This document shows positions 16,570 to 25,392 of a stretch of 64,000 bases of DNA, piece after piece. This stretch comes from Serinicoccus hydrothermalis. Lineage in GTDB: Bacteria; Actinomycetota; Actinomycetes; Actinomycetales; Dermatophilaceae. The notes below the pieces were generated by a model. It ran no database searches, was not told the origin of the DNA, and worked only from the letters and a program-made list of their open reading frames with translations. The stretch spans positions 1,550,001 through 1,614,000 of the forward strand of contig NZ_CP014989.1 of assembly GCF_001685415.1 (NCBI RefSeq). Reading direction: 5' to 3'. A program made the translations under genes and the position numbers. Position 1 is the stretch's first letter. Each line of letters starts with the position of its first letter.

Positions 16570-17555
16570 GTGGCCACCCCGGAGTAGGAGTGCAGGCCGG
16601 TCATGAGCAGGTTGACGCCGACGTAGTTGAAGATGACGCAGCCGAAGCCGACGAGCGCCACCCAGGTGGCCCGGCGGGTGCTCCAGCTGCTCGTCGCCCG
16701 GGCGTGCAGGTAGGCGGCGTAGACCACCCAGATGATGAAGGTCCACACCTCCTTGGGGTCCCAGCCCCAGTAGCGGCCCCACGCCTGCTCGGCCCAGATC
16801 GCGCCGGCGATGAGGGTGAAGGTCCACAGCGGGAAGGCGACGATGTGGATGCCGTAGGTGATCCGCTCCAGCCGCGCCGCCTCGGGCAGCGCCGCGATCC
16901 AGCCGCGCACCCGCCCCCGCGTCTCGGCGCGGTCGCGCAGCAGGTATGCCGTCGCCAGGGCTGCCCCGATCGTGAACAGCGCGGTCGACAGGATGGCGAT
17001 GGTCACGTGGATGATGAGCCAGATGCTGTTGAGCGCCGGCATGAGCTGGGAGGCCTCGGTGTACCACGCCACCTTGGCCGCGCCGAGGATGACCAGCACC
17101 GGCAGCGTGACGAAGGCACCGAGCCACAGCCGGTCCTTGCGCAGGCTCCAGCCGGAGTAGATCACGAGCGCGAAGCTCGCGGTGACCAGCGCGAACTCGT
17201 ACATGTTGCCCAGCGGCGCCCGGCCCACCGAGACCCCGCGCAGGACGGTCCCGGCGACGGTGAGGAAGGTGGCCAGGAAGGTCAGCTGCAGCCCGATGAC
17301 GCCCCAGCGCCGCGAGGAACCGGCCGGCTTGGCCGGACCGGCGTCGGCCGCTCCGAGGTCGAGGTCCGCGGTCCCGGCCGCGACCGACGGGCCGCCGGCC
17401 CCGACGGCCACCGGCTCACGTCGCTCGACGCGTCGCTGCGCCGCCGCGCCGGAGGAGGCGAGGTGCACCAGGAAGGCCAGCATGGCCGGCACGAGCACCA
17501 CGATGGCGCCCCAGATCGCGAGGTCGCTGGCCTGCGCCAGGCTGTCGTTCGTCAT
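16566..17555 (-). CDS. ccsB: System II cytochrome c biogenesis protein CcsB (CcsA-type haem handling)
   Basis: This 329 aa membrane protein carries the tryptophan-rich WGWDPKEVW motif (the WWD haem-binding region) and several conserved histidines in helices. With ResB it forms the synthase that carries haem out and attaches it to apocytochromes c. A Pro/Ala-rich segment of about 50 residues follows the first helix. The ATG overlaps the resB stop by 4 nt. Naming varies: actinobacterial annotation calls this protein CcsB although it corresponds to CcsA of other groups. Confidence 0.93.
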   Translation of the reverse strand: MTNDSLAQASDLAIWGAIVVLVPAMLAFLVHLASSGAAAQRRVERREPVAVGAGGPSVAAGTADLDLGAADAGPAKPAGSSRRWGVIGLQLTFLATFLTVAGTVLRGVSVGRAPLGNMYEFALVTASFALVIYSGWSLRKDRLWLGAFVTLPVLVILGAAKVAWYTEASQLMPALNSIWLIIHVTIAILSTALFTIGAALATAYLLRDRAETRGRVRGWIAALPEAARLERITYGIHIVAFPLWTFTLIAGAIWAEQAWGRYWGWDPKEVWTFIIWVVYAAYLHARATSSWSTRRATWVALVGFGCVIFNYVGVNLLMTGLHSYSGVAT

Positions 17556-19222
17556 CTCTCATCCTCGTCTCGTCCACCGGTGGTGGTCGTTCGCTCCGGC
17601 ACCCGGGCGCCGGACGCGGTGGTGATCTGCTCCAGGAGCTCCTTGACCAGGGCCTCCAGGCCGGGGTCGGTGCCCTTGGGCAGGGCCGCGATGCTCAGTC
17701 CAGTATGCCGCGACGCCGGGTCTGCTCCGTCGCCGGTGAGGGTGCCGCCGACGTCGACCCGCACGAAGACGCGGCGCCGCCGGACGGCGAGCATGAGCAC
17801 GAGCCCGGTCAGCGCGGCGCCCGCGAAGATCAGGGCGGGGAGCCGGCCGGGGTCATGCCGGACGAGCATGCCGCCCCACCGGACGACGCCCTCCAGCTCG
17901 ATGGTGCCGCGGTCGCCCGGGATCTCGAGGGTGTCGCCGGGGCGCAGCAGCATCCGGCTGGGCTCGCCGTCGGCCTGCATGACCTGGTCCATCGACTCGG
18001 TGTCGATGGAGAAGACCGACTGCGAGCGTCCCTCGGGGAAGAGGTCGCCCTCGTAGGCCGTGAGGACCAGCGCCGGGTCGACCAGCCCCGGGAAGGAGGA
18101 GGTCATGCCGGCCTCGCTGATGTCGAGGGTCGGCAGGAAGCCGCCGGCGAAGCCGAGCCCGGGGTCGGCCGCGGGCACCTTGATGACGCCGTCCGAGCCG
18201 TAGGTGTTGTCCTGCGGCAGGAAGGTCACGGCGTCGGAGAAGAGGATGTCTCCGGCGTCGTCGCGCACGGTGACGACCGGGGCATACCCGTTGCCGAGCA
18301 GGTACAGCGAGGTGCCGTCGACCGACAGCGGGTTGTTGACGCCGAAGCTGCGCTGGCGCGGCTCCTCGCCGGCCCGCTCGACGGTCGCCAGGCCCTCGAA
18401 GATGCGGGGCTGGCCGAACTGCGCGCCCTGGGCCTCGCTCTCGAACTCCACCTGCAGGTCGTCCAGGCGCACCGTGAAGGTGGGGACGTCGGTCTCGTCG
18501 ACGAGCGGGCCGAGGTTGAGCGTGTCGTAGGTCCCCGCGCCGGAGGTCCAGGACTCGCCCTCCTTGATGATGATCTCCCCGCGCCAGCCGAAGAGGTGCC
18601 CCGCCGCCACCGCGACGATGACCCCGAGCAGCGCGATGTGGAAGAGCAGGTTGCCGGCCTCCTTGAGGTAGCCCTTCTCCGCCGACACCACGAGCACGCC
18701 GTCCTCGGCGTCCCGCAGCCGGAAGCGGCGCCGCCCCAGCGTCTCCCGGGCCGCCGCGAGGACCATCTCCGGCTCGGCGTCCAGCTCGACGCGCCGGTGG
18801 ACCGGCATCCGGCTCAGCCGGGCGGGCGCCCGGGGCGGCTGCGCGCGCAGCGACCGGGCGTGCTGGCGCATCCGGGGCAGCACGCACCCGATGAGGCTGA
18901 TCATGAGCAGCAGGTAGATGGAGGCGAACCAGGGCGAGGAGTAGACCTCGAACATCCCGAACCGGTCGAGCCACTCCGCACGGGTCGGCGAGTCCTCGAA
19001 GTACTGCCGCACCCGGACCGGGTCGACCGAGCGCTGCGGGAAGACCGAGCCGGGCACCGTCGCCACGGCGAGCAGCAGGAGCAGGATCAGCGCCGTCCGC
19101 ATGCTCGTGAGCTGGCGCCAGACCCAGCGCGCCCAGCCGAGCGGCCCCAGACGGGGTCCGCCGAGGGCGGTCCGGTCCTTGGGGTAGCTCGGCTCGATCC
19201 GCTGCCGCTGGTCGGTCGTCAT
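17552..19222 (-). CDS. resB: Cytochrome c biogenesis protein ResB
   Basis: This 556 aa protein has three helices near the N-terminus (QLTSMRTALILLLLLAVATVPGSVFPQR is a family signature), a fourth near residue 460, and a large extracytoplasmic domain between, which is the ResB/Ccs1 layout. It partners CcsB in holocytochrome c assembly. Its start follows the ccdA stop directly and its stop overlaps ccsB. The cytosolic tail is variable and ends in acidic and arginine residues. Confidence 0.94.
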   Translation of the reverse strand: MTTDQRQRIEPSYPKDRTALGGPRLGPLGWARWVWRQLTSMRTALILLLLLAVATVPGSVFPQRSVDPVRVRQYFEDSPTRAEWLDRFGMFEVYSSPWFASIYLLLMISLIGCVLPRMRQHARSLRAQPPRAPARLSRMPVHRRVELDAEPEMVLAAARETLGRRRFRLRDAEDGVLVVSAEKGYLKEAGNLLFHIALLGVIVAVAAGHLFGWRGEIIIKEGESWTSGAGTYDTLNLGPLVDETDVPTFTVRLDDLQVEFESEAQGAQFGQPRIFEGLATVERAGEEPRQRSFGVNNPLSVDGTSLYLLGNGYAPVVTVRDDAGDILFSDAVTFLPQDNTYGSDGVIKVPAADPGLGFAGGFLPTLDISEAGMTSSFPGLVDPALVLTAYEGDLFPEGRSQSVFSIDTESMDQVMQADGEPSRMLLRPGDTLEIPGDRGTIELEGVVRWGGMLVRHDPGRLPALIFAGAALTGLVLMLAVRRRRVFVRVDVGGTLTGDGADPASRHTGLSIAALPKGTDPGLEALVKELLEQITTASGARVPERTTTTGGRDEDER

Positions 19223-19990
19223 CTACAGCACCGTCTCGAAGCCGCTGACGAGGTGGGCCTGCACCCAGGCGGTCAGCCCGGCCCAGACCCCGGTCACCAT
19301 GAGCAGGCCGAGCACGACGAGCAGCGTGCCGCCGACCCGTTGGATGAGCAGGTGCCGGTCGCGCAGCCAGCGCGAGGCGCGGCTCACCCAGCCCAGCCCG
19401 GCGGCGACGAGGACGAAGGGCAGGCCCAGACCCAGGCTGTATGCCGTCCCCAGCACCACCGCCCGCGCGAGCTGTCCCTCACCGGGCAGGATCGAGGTGC
19501 CGAGGGTCTGGATCGCCGCGAGCGCCGGGCCGGTGCAGGCGGTGAAGCCCAGGCCGAAGGCGACCCCGAGCAGCGGCGCCCCGGCCAGACCCGCCGCGGG
19601 ACGCCAGCGCAGCTGCCAGGAGGCGCCGGGCTGCAGGATCATCACCAGTCCCAGCGCGACCACCACGGCGCCACCCACCCGCAGCAGCAGCCGCTGGTGC
19701 TCGACGAGCGCCAGGCCGAGGCCGGAGATCGCCACGCTCATGAGCAGGAAGACCGCGGTGAAGCCCAGCACGAAGAGCACCGCCCCCAGCACCAGCCGTC
19801 CCCGGGCCGGGTCGGCCCCCGCCCGAGCCGGGCCGGCGCCACCGGGGCGACCGGGCGCCATACCCCCGAGGTAGCCGAGGAAGCCCGGGACCAGCGGCAG
19901 GACGCAGGGCGAGGCGAAGGACACCACCCCCGCCAGCGCGGCGACACCGACGGCCAGCAGCAGCGGACCGGTGAGGACGAGCTCGCTCAC
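19223..19990 (-). CDS. ccdA: Thiol-disulfide transmembrane carrier CcdA
   Basis: This 255 aa protein has six helices and the two redox cysteines of the family, in SFASPCVLPLVPGFLGY and GFTACTGPALAAI. It moves reducing power from cytosolic thioredoxin to the exported TlpA/ResA-like protein, which keeps the apocytochrome CxxCH cysteines reduced. The GTG at 19990 overlaps the tlpA stop (GTGA). Confidence 0.94.
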   Translation of the reverse strand: MSELVLTGPLLLAVGVAALAGVVSFASPCVLPLVPGFLGYLGGMAPGRPGGAGPARAGADPARGRLVLGAVLFVLGFTAVFLLMSVAISGLGLALVEHQRLLLRVGGAVVVALGLVMILQPGASWQLRWRPAAGLAGAPLLGVAFGLGFTACTGPALAAIQTLGTSILPGEGQLARAVVLGTAYSLGLGLPFVLVAAGLGWVSRASRWLRDRHLLIQRVGGTLLVVLGLLMVTGVWAGLTAWVQAHLVSGFETVL

Positions 19991-20607
19991 CCGCCGGCTC
20001 CCCCGCCGTCCGCGACGGTGCCGTCGCCGAGCACGTCCTCGACCATGCCCGTGAGGGTGCTGGCGTCGACCTCGCCGCTGACCCGCGCGGCCAGCCGTCC
20101 CTCGCCGTCGAGCACGAGGGTGGTGGGGGTGGCGACGGCCATGCTGCCGAGCTGGGCCCGGGTGCGGCCGCCGTCGTCCTGCAGCGAGGGGTAGGGGATG
20201 TCGTACTTCTCCTCGAAGGCGAGGGCGTTGGGGACGGTGTCGCGCGAGTTGACCCCGATGAACTGCACCGGTTCTCCCGCCTCGCGGAAAGCGGTCTCGA
20301 CCTCGACGAGCTCGGGGACCTCCGCGACGCACGGGCCGCACCAGGAGCCCCACACGTTGACGACGACGACCTCGCCCCGCTGCTGCTCCAGGCTCCACTC
20401 CTCGTCCTCGAGGGTGGTGCCCGCCAGGGTCACGGGGTCGCTGCGCTCCTCGGGCGCGAGCTGCTCCAGCGTCCCGTCACCGGCGACGTAGCCCTTCTGG
20501 TCCCCCTGCCGCATCTGCTCGGTGATGCTCGTGCCCTCGTCGCTGCAGGCCCCCAGACCCAGCACGAGGACCGCGGCGAGGCCGACCCCGCGGGCGCCGG
20601 CCCTCAC
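19987..20607 (-). CDS. TlpA/ResA-like thioredoxin lipoprotein
   Basis: This 206 aa protein begins with a lipobox (LGLGAC, Cys21) and has a thioredoxin fold with the active site WGSWCGPC (Cys90 and Cys93) and the cis-proline in ATPTTLVLD. It should sit outside the membrane and reduce apocytochrome c, taking electrons from CcdA encoded next to it. The GTG at 20607 overlaps the phosphatase stop (GTGA) and has GGTGG upstream. Confidence 0.92.
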   Translation of the reverse strand: MRAGARGVGLAAVLVLGLGACSDEGTSITEQMRQGDQKGYVAGDGTLEQLAPEERSDPVTLAGTTLEDEEWSLEQQRGEVVVVNVWGSWCGPCVAEVPELVEVETAFREAGEPVQFIGVNSRDTVPNALAFEEKYDIPYPSLQDDGGRTRAQLGSMAVATPTTLVLDGEGRLAARVSGEVDASTLTGMVEDVLGDGTVADGGGAGG

Positions 20608-21314
20608 GGCGCCACCTCGCTCGCCTCGCCGGTGACGTCGACGGCCTCCGCGAGCAGGTGCCCGGCGGGCTCGGCATACATCACCCGCACCGGCAGCTGC
20701 CCGTGGAAGAGCACCGTCGTCACCGAGGCCAGGCTGCACTGGCGCCGCCGCGGGTGGTGCCAGAGGCGTCGCCCCTCCACCGCGCGGCGCAGCGTCCAGA
20801 TCGGCAGCTGGTGGCTGACCATCACCGCCTCCCGGCCCTCGGCCCGGCCGCGTGCCTCGTCCAGCGCGCGACGCATCCGGTCGGCGATCTCGGAGTAGGG
20901 CTCGCCCCAGGAGGGGCGCAGGGGGTTGACGAAGGCCGCCCAGTGACGGGGGTCGGCGAGCATGCGCCGGTTGAGGGTCTCCCCCTGGAAGACGTTGCCG
21001 CTCTCGGTGAGCAGCGGGTCGGTGGCGACCTCGAGGTCGTGCGCGGCCGCGATCGGCGCGGCGGTCTCGCGCGCCCGCTCCAGCGGTGAGGAGACCACGT
21101 GGGTGATGGGGCGACCGGACAGGTGCTCGGCGGTCGCCCGGGCCATCTCCTGCCCCAGCTCGGAGAGGTGGTAGCCCGGCAGCCGGCCGTAGAGGACGCG
21201 CTCCGGGTTGTGCACCTCGCCGTGCCGCACGACGTGGACCAGCGTCACCGGTGTGCCGTCGTAGAGGGCACGTGGGGCGCCCTCCTCGGGGGGCAGTCCG
21301 TCGGCTCCTGGCAT
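20604..21314 (-). CDS. Histidine phosphatase (phosphoglycerate mutase-like) family protein
   Basis: This 236 aa protein has the phospho-accepting motif VRHGEVHN (RHG), the second arginine site SSPLERARETA and the catalytic histidine in MVSHQLPIWTL. The same gene lies between hemL and tlpA in M. tuberculosis (Rv0525), so it belongs to the conserved haem and cytochrome block. The substrate is unknown; phosphoglycerate mutase activity is not implied. Here it is separated from hemL by hen1-pnkp. Confidence 0.9.
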   Translation of the reverse strand: MPGADGLPPEEGAPRALYDGTPVTLVHVVRHGEVHNPERVLYGRLPGYHLSELGQEMARATAEHLSGRPITHVVSSPLERARETAAPIAAAHDLEVATDPLLTESGNVFQGETLNRRMLADPRHWAAFVNPLRPSWGEPYSEIADRMRRALDEARGRAEGREAVMVSHQLPIWTLRRAVEGRRLWHHPRRRQCSLASVTTVLFHGQLPVRVMYAEPAGHLLAEAVDVTGEASEVAP

Positions 21315-21367
21315 ACGCGCGATTCTCCCACGTCACACTGGGTGGCCCCTGATGGGTCACGAATCGC

Positions 21368-23875
21368 TCACAGGCGCGGATCCACCGGCTCCGACTCCAG
21401 CGCCAGGATCGCGAAGACCGCCTCGTGCACCCGCCAGAGCGGCTCCTCCCGGGCCCACCGGGCCAGGCTCTCCAGCCCGAGGGCATGCTCTCGCAGAGCC
21501 AGGGCGCGTTTGTGCCCCAGGTGCCGCTCCCGCAGCCGCTCCAGGTGCTCGGGCAGGGTGTAGTCCGGTCCGTAGACCAGGCGTAGGTAGTCGCGGCCCC
21601 GCACCTTCAGGCCCGGCTGGACGAGTTTGCCCCGGGCCCGGGCGACCCCCTGGGCGGGCTTGACCACCATGCCCTCGCCGCCGGAAGCCGCGAGCTCCTC
21701 CCACCACCGCACCCCGGCGGCGCAGCTGTCGGGGGACGCGGTGTCCACCACCAGCCGCCTGGTCGGCCGCACCAGACCGGGGTCGGCCTCGACCAGCCGG
21801 TCCGCGACCCCGAGGTGCCAGAGGTGGTCCTCTCCGGCCCGGACCTGACCCCCGGCCGCGAGCACCTGGAAAGGCGCCAGCTGCACGCCGTCGAGCCCCT
21901 CGGTCGGCCAGACGTAGCGCTGCCAGGCCGCGTCGAAGGCGCCGGCGTTCGCGGCACGCTCACGCGTCCGGGTCAGCAGCTCCCCGACGTCGAGGCCCCG
22001 GCCCGCAGCGGTCGCGAGCGTGTCGACCGCCGCCGGGAGGGCGAGCCGGGCGGCAGCGCCGACCGCGGCGTACTGCTCCCGCACGAGTCCCTCCGCCTTG
22101 GCCGACCACGGCAGCAGCTCGGCATCCAGCAGAACGTCGTCGCCACCCAGATCGGCTGCGAGACCTGAGGCGACCCAGGCAGCCCCCAGGCGTGAGAGCA
22201 GCTCCTGCTGGAGGTGCGGCTCGAAGAACGCGCGGCCCGTCCGGGTGTAGACCGCGCCGCCGTCGGGGGCCAGGTGCACGACCGCGCGCGAGCCCATGTG
22301 CTTCTCCTGGCAGACCACCTCCTCGACGCCCCACGCGGCATACTGCGCGAAGGCCTCGTCGGGGTGCTCGAGGAAGCCCGGTCGCCGGGAGCTACCGACC
22401 GGCGCCATGGTCGGCGGCAGATAAGGCACCTGGCGAGGGTGCAGCGCGAAGCGGCTCATGACCTCCAGGGCTCCCGCGGCCGACTCCTCGGTGACCAGCA
22501 CCCGGCCCAGCTGCTCGGTCTCGACGTGCCGTCGACCGGTGACGTCGGTGAGTCGCAGCTCGTCCTCGCCCCGCCCGGTGGCCTCGGTGGCGAAGGGCCG
22601 CGCCGGCTCGTGGTGGACCGCGCGCGCGGAGACCTGGACCGTCTCCCTCTCGGGCCAGCGGAGCGCCGACAGCTGGCCGCCGAAGACGGCGCCGGTGTCC
22701 AGGCAGAGGGTGTTGTTGATCCACTCCAGCCGCGGGGTCGGGGTGTGGCCGTAGACGACGGCGGCGCGGCCCCGGTAGTCCTCGGCCCACGGGTAGCGCA
22801 CCGGCAGGCCGAACTCGTCGGTCTCGCCGGTGGTGTCGCCGTAGAGCGCGAAGGCTCGCACCCGGCCCGACGCGCGCCCGTGGTAGGCCTCCTTGAGACC
22901 CGCGTGCGCGACGACCAGGCGTCCCCGGTCGAGCACCCGGTGGGCCACCAGACCGTCGCACCAGTCGCGGACCCGACGGCGGAAGCCCTCGCTCTCCCGC
23001 CCGAGCTCGGCCAGGGTCACCTCCAACCCGTGACTCACGGTGACCTTCGCCCCGTCGAGCGCCCGCACCAGCTTGGCCTCGTGGTTGCCGGGCACGGCCA
23101 TGGCATGCCCGGCCTCGGCCATGCCCATCGCCAGCCGTAGCACGCCGACCGAGTCGGGACCGCGGTCCACGAGATCGCCGACGAAGACCAGCACCCTGCC
23201 GTCGGGGTGCTCGGCGTCGACCGGCGCGCCGTGCTCGTCCCGGGACACGGCATACCCCAGCACCCCGAGCAGCTCGACCAGCTCCTCGAGGCAGCCGTGC
23301 ACGTCGCCGACGATGTCGAAGGGCCCCGTCCGGTCCCGGAAGTCGCTGCGCAGCGGCTCCCGGGCGACGACGGCGGCGTCGACCTCCTCGGGAGAGCGGA
23401 GCACGTGCACCCCACGGAAGCCCTCACGGCTCAGCCCCCGCAGCGACTTCCTGAGCTGGCGGTCGTGGCGGCGGACCGGCCCCTCACCGAAGTCGCGCTC
23501 GGGCCTGCCGCGGTTGCGCTCGATCGCGATGTCGGCGCCGACGTCGAGCACGATCGCCACCGGGAGGACGTCGTGCTCCCGAGCGAGGCGCACCAGGTCG
23601 GCACGCGCCGCGCGGGTGACGTTGGTCGCGTCGACGACCGTGAGCAGCCCACGGCGCAGCCGAAGACCGACGAGGTGGTGCAGCAGGTCGAAGGCGTCGG
23701 CGCTGGCTGACTGGTCGTTCTCGTCGCCGCTGACCAGCGCACGGCAGACATCCGAGCTGACCGTCTCGAAGGGGCCGAAGGCGCGGCGGGCGAAGGTCGT
23801 CTTGCCCGACCCGGAGGCGCCGACGAGGACGACGAGGCTCAGCTCGGGGATCGCCAGCTCGGTCCGCGCGCTCAC
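21368..23875 (-). CDS. pnkp: Bacterial RNA repair protein Pnkp (kinase-phosphatase-ligase)
   Basis: This 835 aa protein has the three-domain layout of Clostridium thermocellum Pnkp. The N-terminal kinase has the P-loop GASGSGKT (19-26) and DATNVT. The metallophosphatase has GDVHGC (190-195), GDLVDRGPD (233-241) and GNHEAKL (263-269). The C-terminal adenylyltransferase/ligase domain has Lys525 in EKHMGSR as the probable AMP site. It heals and seals broken RNA, and ligation requires Hen1. Its GTG overlaps the hen1 stop (GTGA), so both are made together. All key motifs are intact. Confidence 0.95.
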   Translation of the reverse strand: MSARTELAIPELSLVVLVGASGSGKTTFARRAFGPFETVSSDVCRALVSGDENDQSASADAFDLLHHLVGLRLRRGLLTVVDATNVTRAARADLVRLAREHDVLPVAIVLDVGADIAIERNRGRPERDFGEGPVRRHDRQLRKSLRGLSREGFRGVHVLRSPEEVDAAVVAREPLRSDFRDRTGPFDIVGDVHGCLEELVELLGVLGYAVSRDEHGAPVDAEHPDGRVLVFVGDLVDRGPDSVGVLRLAMGMAEAGHAMAVPGNHEAKLVRALDGAKVTVSHGLEVTLAELGRESEGFRRRVRDWCDGLVAHRVLDRGRLVVAHAGLKEAYHGRASGRVRAFALYGDTTGETDEFGLPVRYPWAEDYRGRAAVVYGHTPTPRLEWINNTLCLDTGAVFGGQLSALRWPERETVQVSARAVHHEPARPFATEATGRGEDELRLTDVTGRRHVETEQLGRVLVTEESAAGALEVMSRFALHPRQVPYLPPTMAPVGSSRRPGFLEHPDEAFAQYAAWGVEEVVCQEKHMGSRAVVHLAPDGGAVYTRTGRAFFEPHLQQELLSRLGAAWVASGLAADLGGDDVLLDAELLPWSAKAEGLVREQYAAVGAAARLALPAAVDTLATAAGRGLDVGELLTRTRERAANAGAFDAAWQRYVWPTEGLDGVQLAPFQVLAAGGQVRAGEDHLWHLGVADRLVEADPGLVRPTRRLVVDTASPDSCAAGVRWWEELAASGGEGMVVKPAQGVARARGKLVQPGLKVRGRDYLRLVYGPDYTLPEHLERLRERHLGHKRALALREHALGLESLARWAREEPLWRVHEAVFAILALESEPVDPRL

Positions 23876-25380
23876 GCCTGGTCCTCCTGGGCGAGGTCCT
23901 CACGGGTGAAGAGGGCCAGCTGCGTGGGTGGTCCGACCTCGGGATAGTCCTCCCCGACCGGGCGCAACTCGACGTGATAGCCATGCCGTCCGGCCACGCC
24001 CTCGGCCCACGCGCGCAGCTCGGTCCGCGTCCACTCGAACCGGTGGTCCGGGTGCCTGAACTGCCCCTGAGGTATGCCGTAGCGCACGTTGTGCTCGGCG
24101 TTCGGCGTCGTCAGGACCACGTTCCGCGGTCGCGAGGCGCCGAAGACCGACGCCTCGAGGTCCGGCAGCCGCTCGGGGTCGACGTGCTCCACCACCTCGA
24201 CGAGCAGCATCGCGTCGTAGCCGGCGAGCTCCTCGTCGCGGTAGACGGCCGAGGACTGCCGCAGCCGGATCCGCGCCCGCTGCTGGTCGGGCAGCCGGCC
24301 GGGGTCGTCGAGCCCGAGCCGACCCTCGGCCCGCACCAGCTCACGCGCGGAGACGTCGACCCCGAGGATCTGCGTGAAGGCGGGATCGGCCAGCAGTGCC
24401 GAGAGACAGGCGCCCTCGCCGCAACCCAGGTCGACGACCCGTCGAGCCCCGACCTCCCGCAGGACCGCCAGGACCGTGTCCAGCCGCTGCTGCCGCAACG
24501 GCCCCCGGGGCACCTCCTCGGGCCCGGCCGCATCCGTCGTCGGGACACCTCCGGTGCTGGCCCCACCCGCACCGGGCACCTGCTCCGACGGCGCCACCTG
24601 GTCGTCGAGCGCCGCGAGCCGATCCAGGGCGTCGTCGACGAAGCGCCTCCGCACGCCGAGGTAGCGCCGGGTGATGAGCTCGCGGTCCGGGTGGCCGGGG
24701 AGCCAGGTCTGGCCCCGGCGGAGCAGCTTGTCCACCTCGTCTGCGCTGACCCAGTAGTGCTTGGCCTCGTCGAGCACCGGCAGCAGCACGTAGAGGTGGG
24801 CGAGCGCGTCGGCCAGCCGGTGCCGGCCGGCCAGCTCGACGTCGACATAGGGAGCATCACCCCAGTCGGCCATCTGTGCCCCGAGCGGGGTGCTGCGGCC
24901 AGACACCTCCCACCCGAGCGGAGCGAAGAGCCGCCGCACCAGCGGCATACCGCTCGCGTCCTCGCTCCGGCCGCGAGCCGGGAGCGCCGGCAGTCGGACG
25001 GTGAGCGGCAACGGCTCGTCGACCAGGTCGGGCCGGGCGTCGCAGCGACCGTTGAGCGCGGTCTTGAAGGCCTTCCCCAGGGCGACGGCCAGCAGCGAGG
25101 ACGCCGCCCAGGGGCGGTCGTTGACATAGGTCGACAGCTGGGCCGCCTCCGGCCCGCCTCGGCCCGGACGCCCGCCTCCGTGCCGGCTGCCCCGCACCAG
25201 CGCGACCGGATCGACGTCCAGCAGCAGCGCCACGGTGCACCGCTCAGGCGAGGCCTCGGGATAGAAGATGCTCGCCCGCGCGGCGGGCAGCTCGACCTGC
25301 TGGACCCGGTCGGGGTGCTTGTGGAGCAGAAAACCCAGGTCCGGGGCCTGGGGTGCGGTCGACGTCAGCGTGAGCAGCAC
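23872..25380 (-). CDS. hen1: 3' terminal RNA ribose 2'-O-methyltransferase Hen1
   Basis: This 502 aa protein has the bacterial Hen1 N-terminal domain (about 1-250), which activates the Pnkp ligase, and a C-terminal methyltransferase. The latter has VVDLGCGEG (315-323) for SAM and metal ligands Glu395, Glu398 and His399 in VEVVEHVD, with His446 in HRFEWT. It methylates the 2'-OH at a break so that the sealed RNA resists a second cut. A flexible linker rich in Gly, Ala and Pro joins the parts (about 262-295). The gene starts 12 nt after hemL; that gap holds both AGGA and a CAGGAT box. Confidence 0.95.
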   Translation of the reverse strand: MLLTLTSTAPQAPDLGFLLHKHPDRVQQVELPAARASIFYPEASPERCTVALLLDVDPVALVRGSRHGGGRPGRGGPEAAQLSTYVNDRPWAASSLLAVALGKAFKTALNGRCDARPDLVDEPLPLTVRLPALPARGRSEDASGMPLVRRLFAPLGWEVSGRSTPLGAQMADWGDAPYVDVELAGRHRLADALAHLYVLLPVLDEAKHYWVSADEVDKLLRRGQTWLPGHPDRELITRRYLGVRRRFVDDALDRLAALDDQVAPSEQVPGAGGASTGGVPTTDAAGPEEVPRGPLRQQRLDTVLAVLREVGARRVVDLGCGEGACLSALLADPAFTQILGVDVSARELVRAEGRLGLDDPGRLPDQQRARIRLRQSSAVYRDEELAGYDAMLLVEVVEHVDPERLPDLEASVFGASRPRNVVLTTPNAEHNVRYGIPQGQFRHPDHRFEWTRTELRAWAEGVAGRHGYHVELRPVGEDYPEVGPPTQLALFTREDLAQEDQA

Positions 25381-25392
25381 GACCTCATCCTG

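Noticed and set aside
21368-25380. hen1-pnkp as part of a recent mobile island
   Set aside because: No transposase, tRNA, direct repeat or composition jump flanks it, and it carries the host heptamer at several places.
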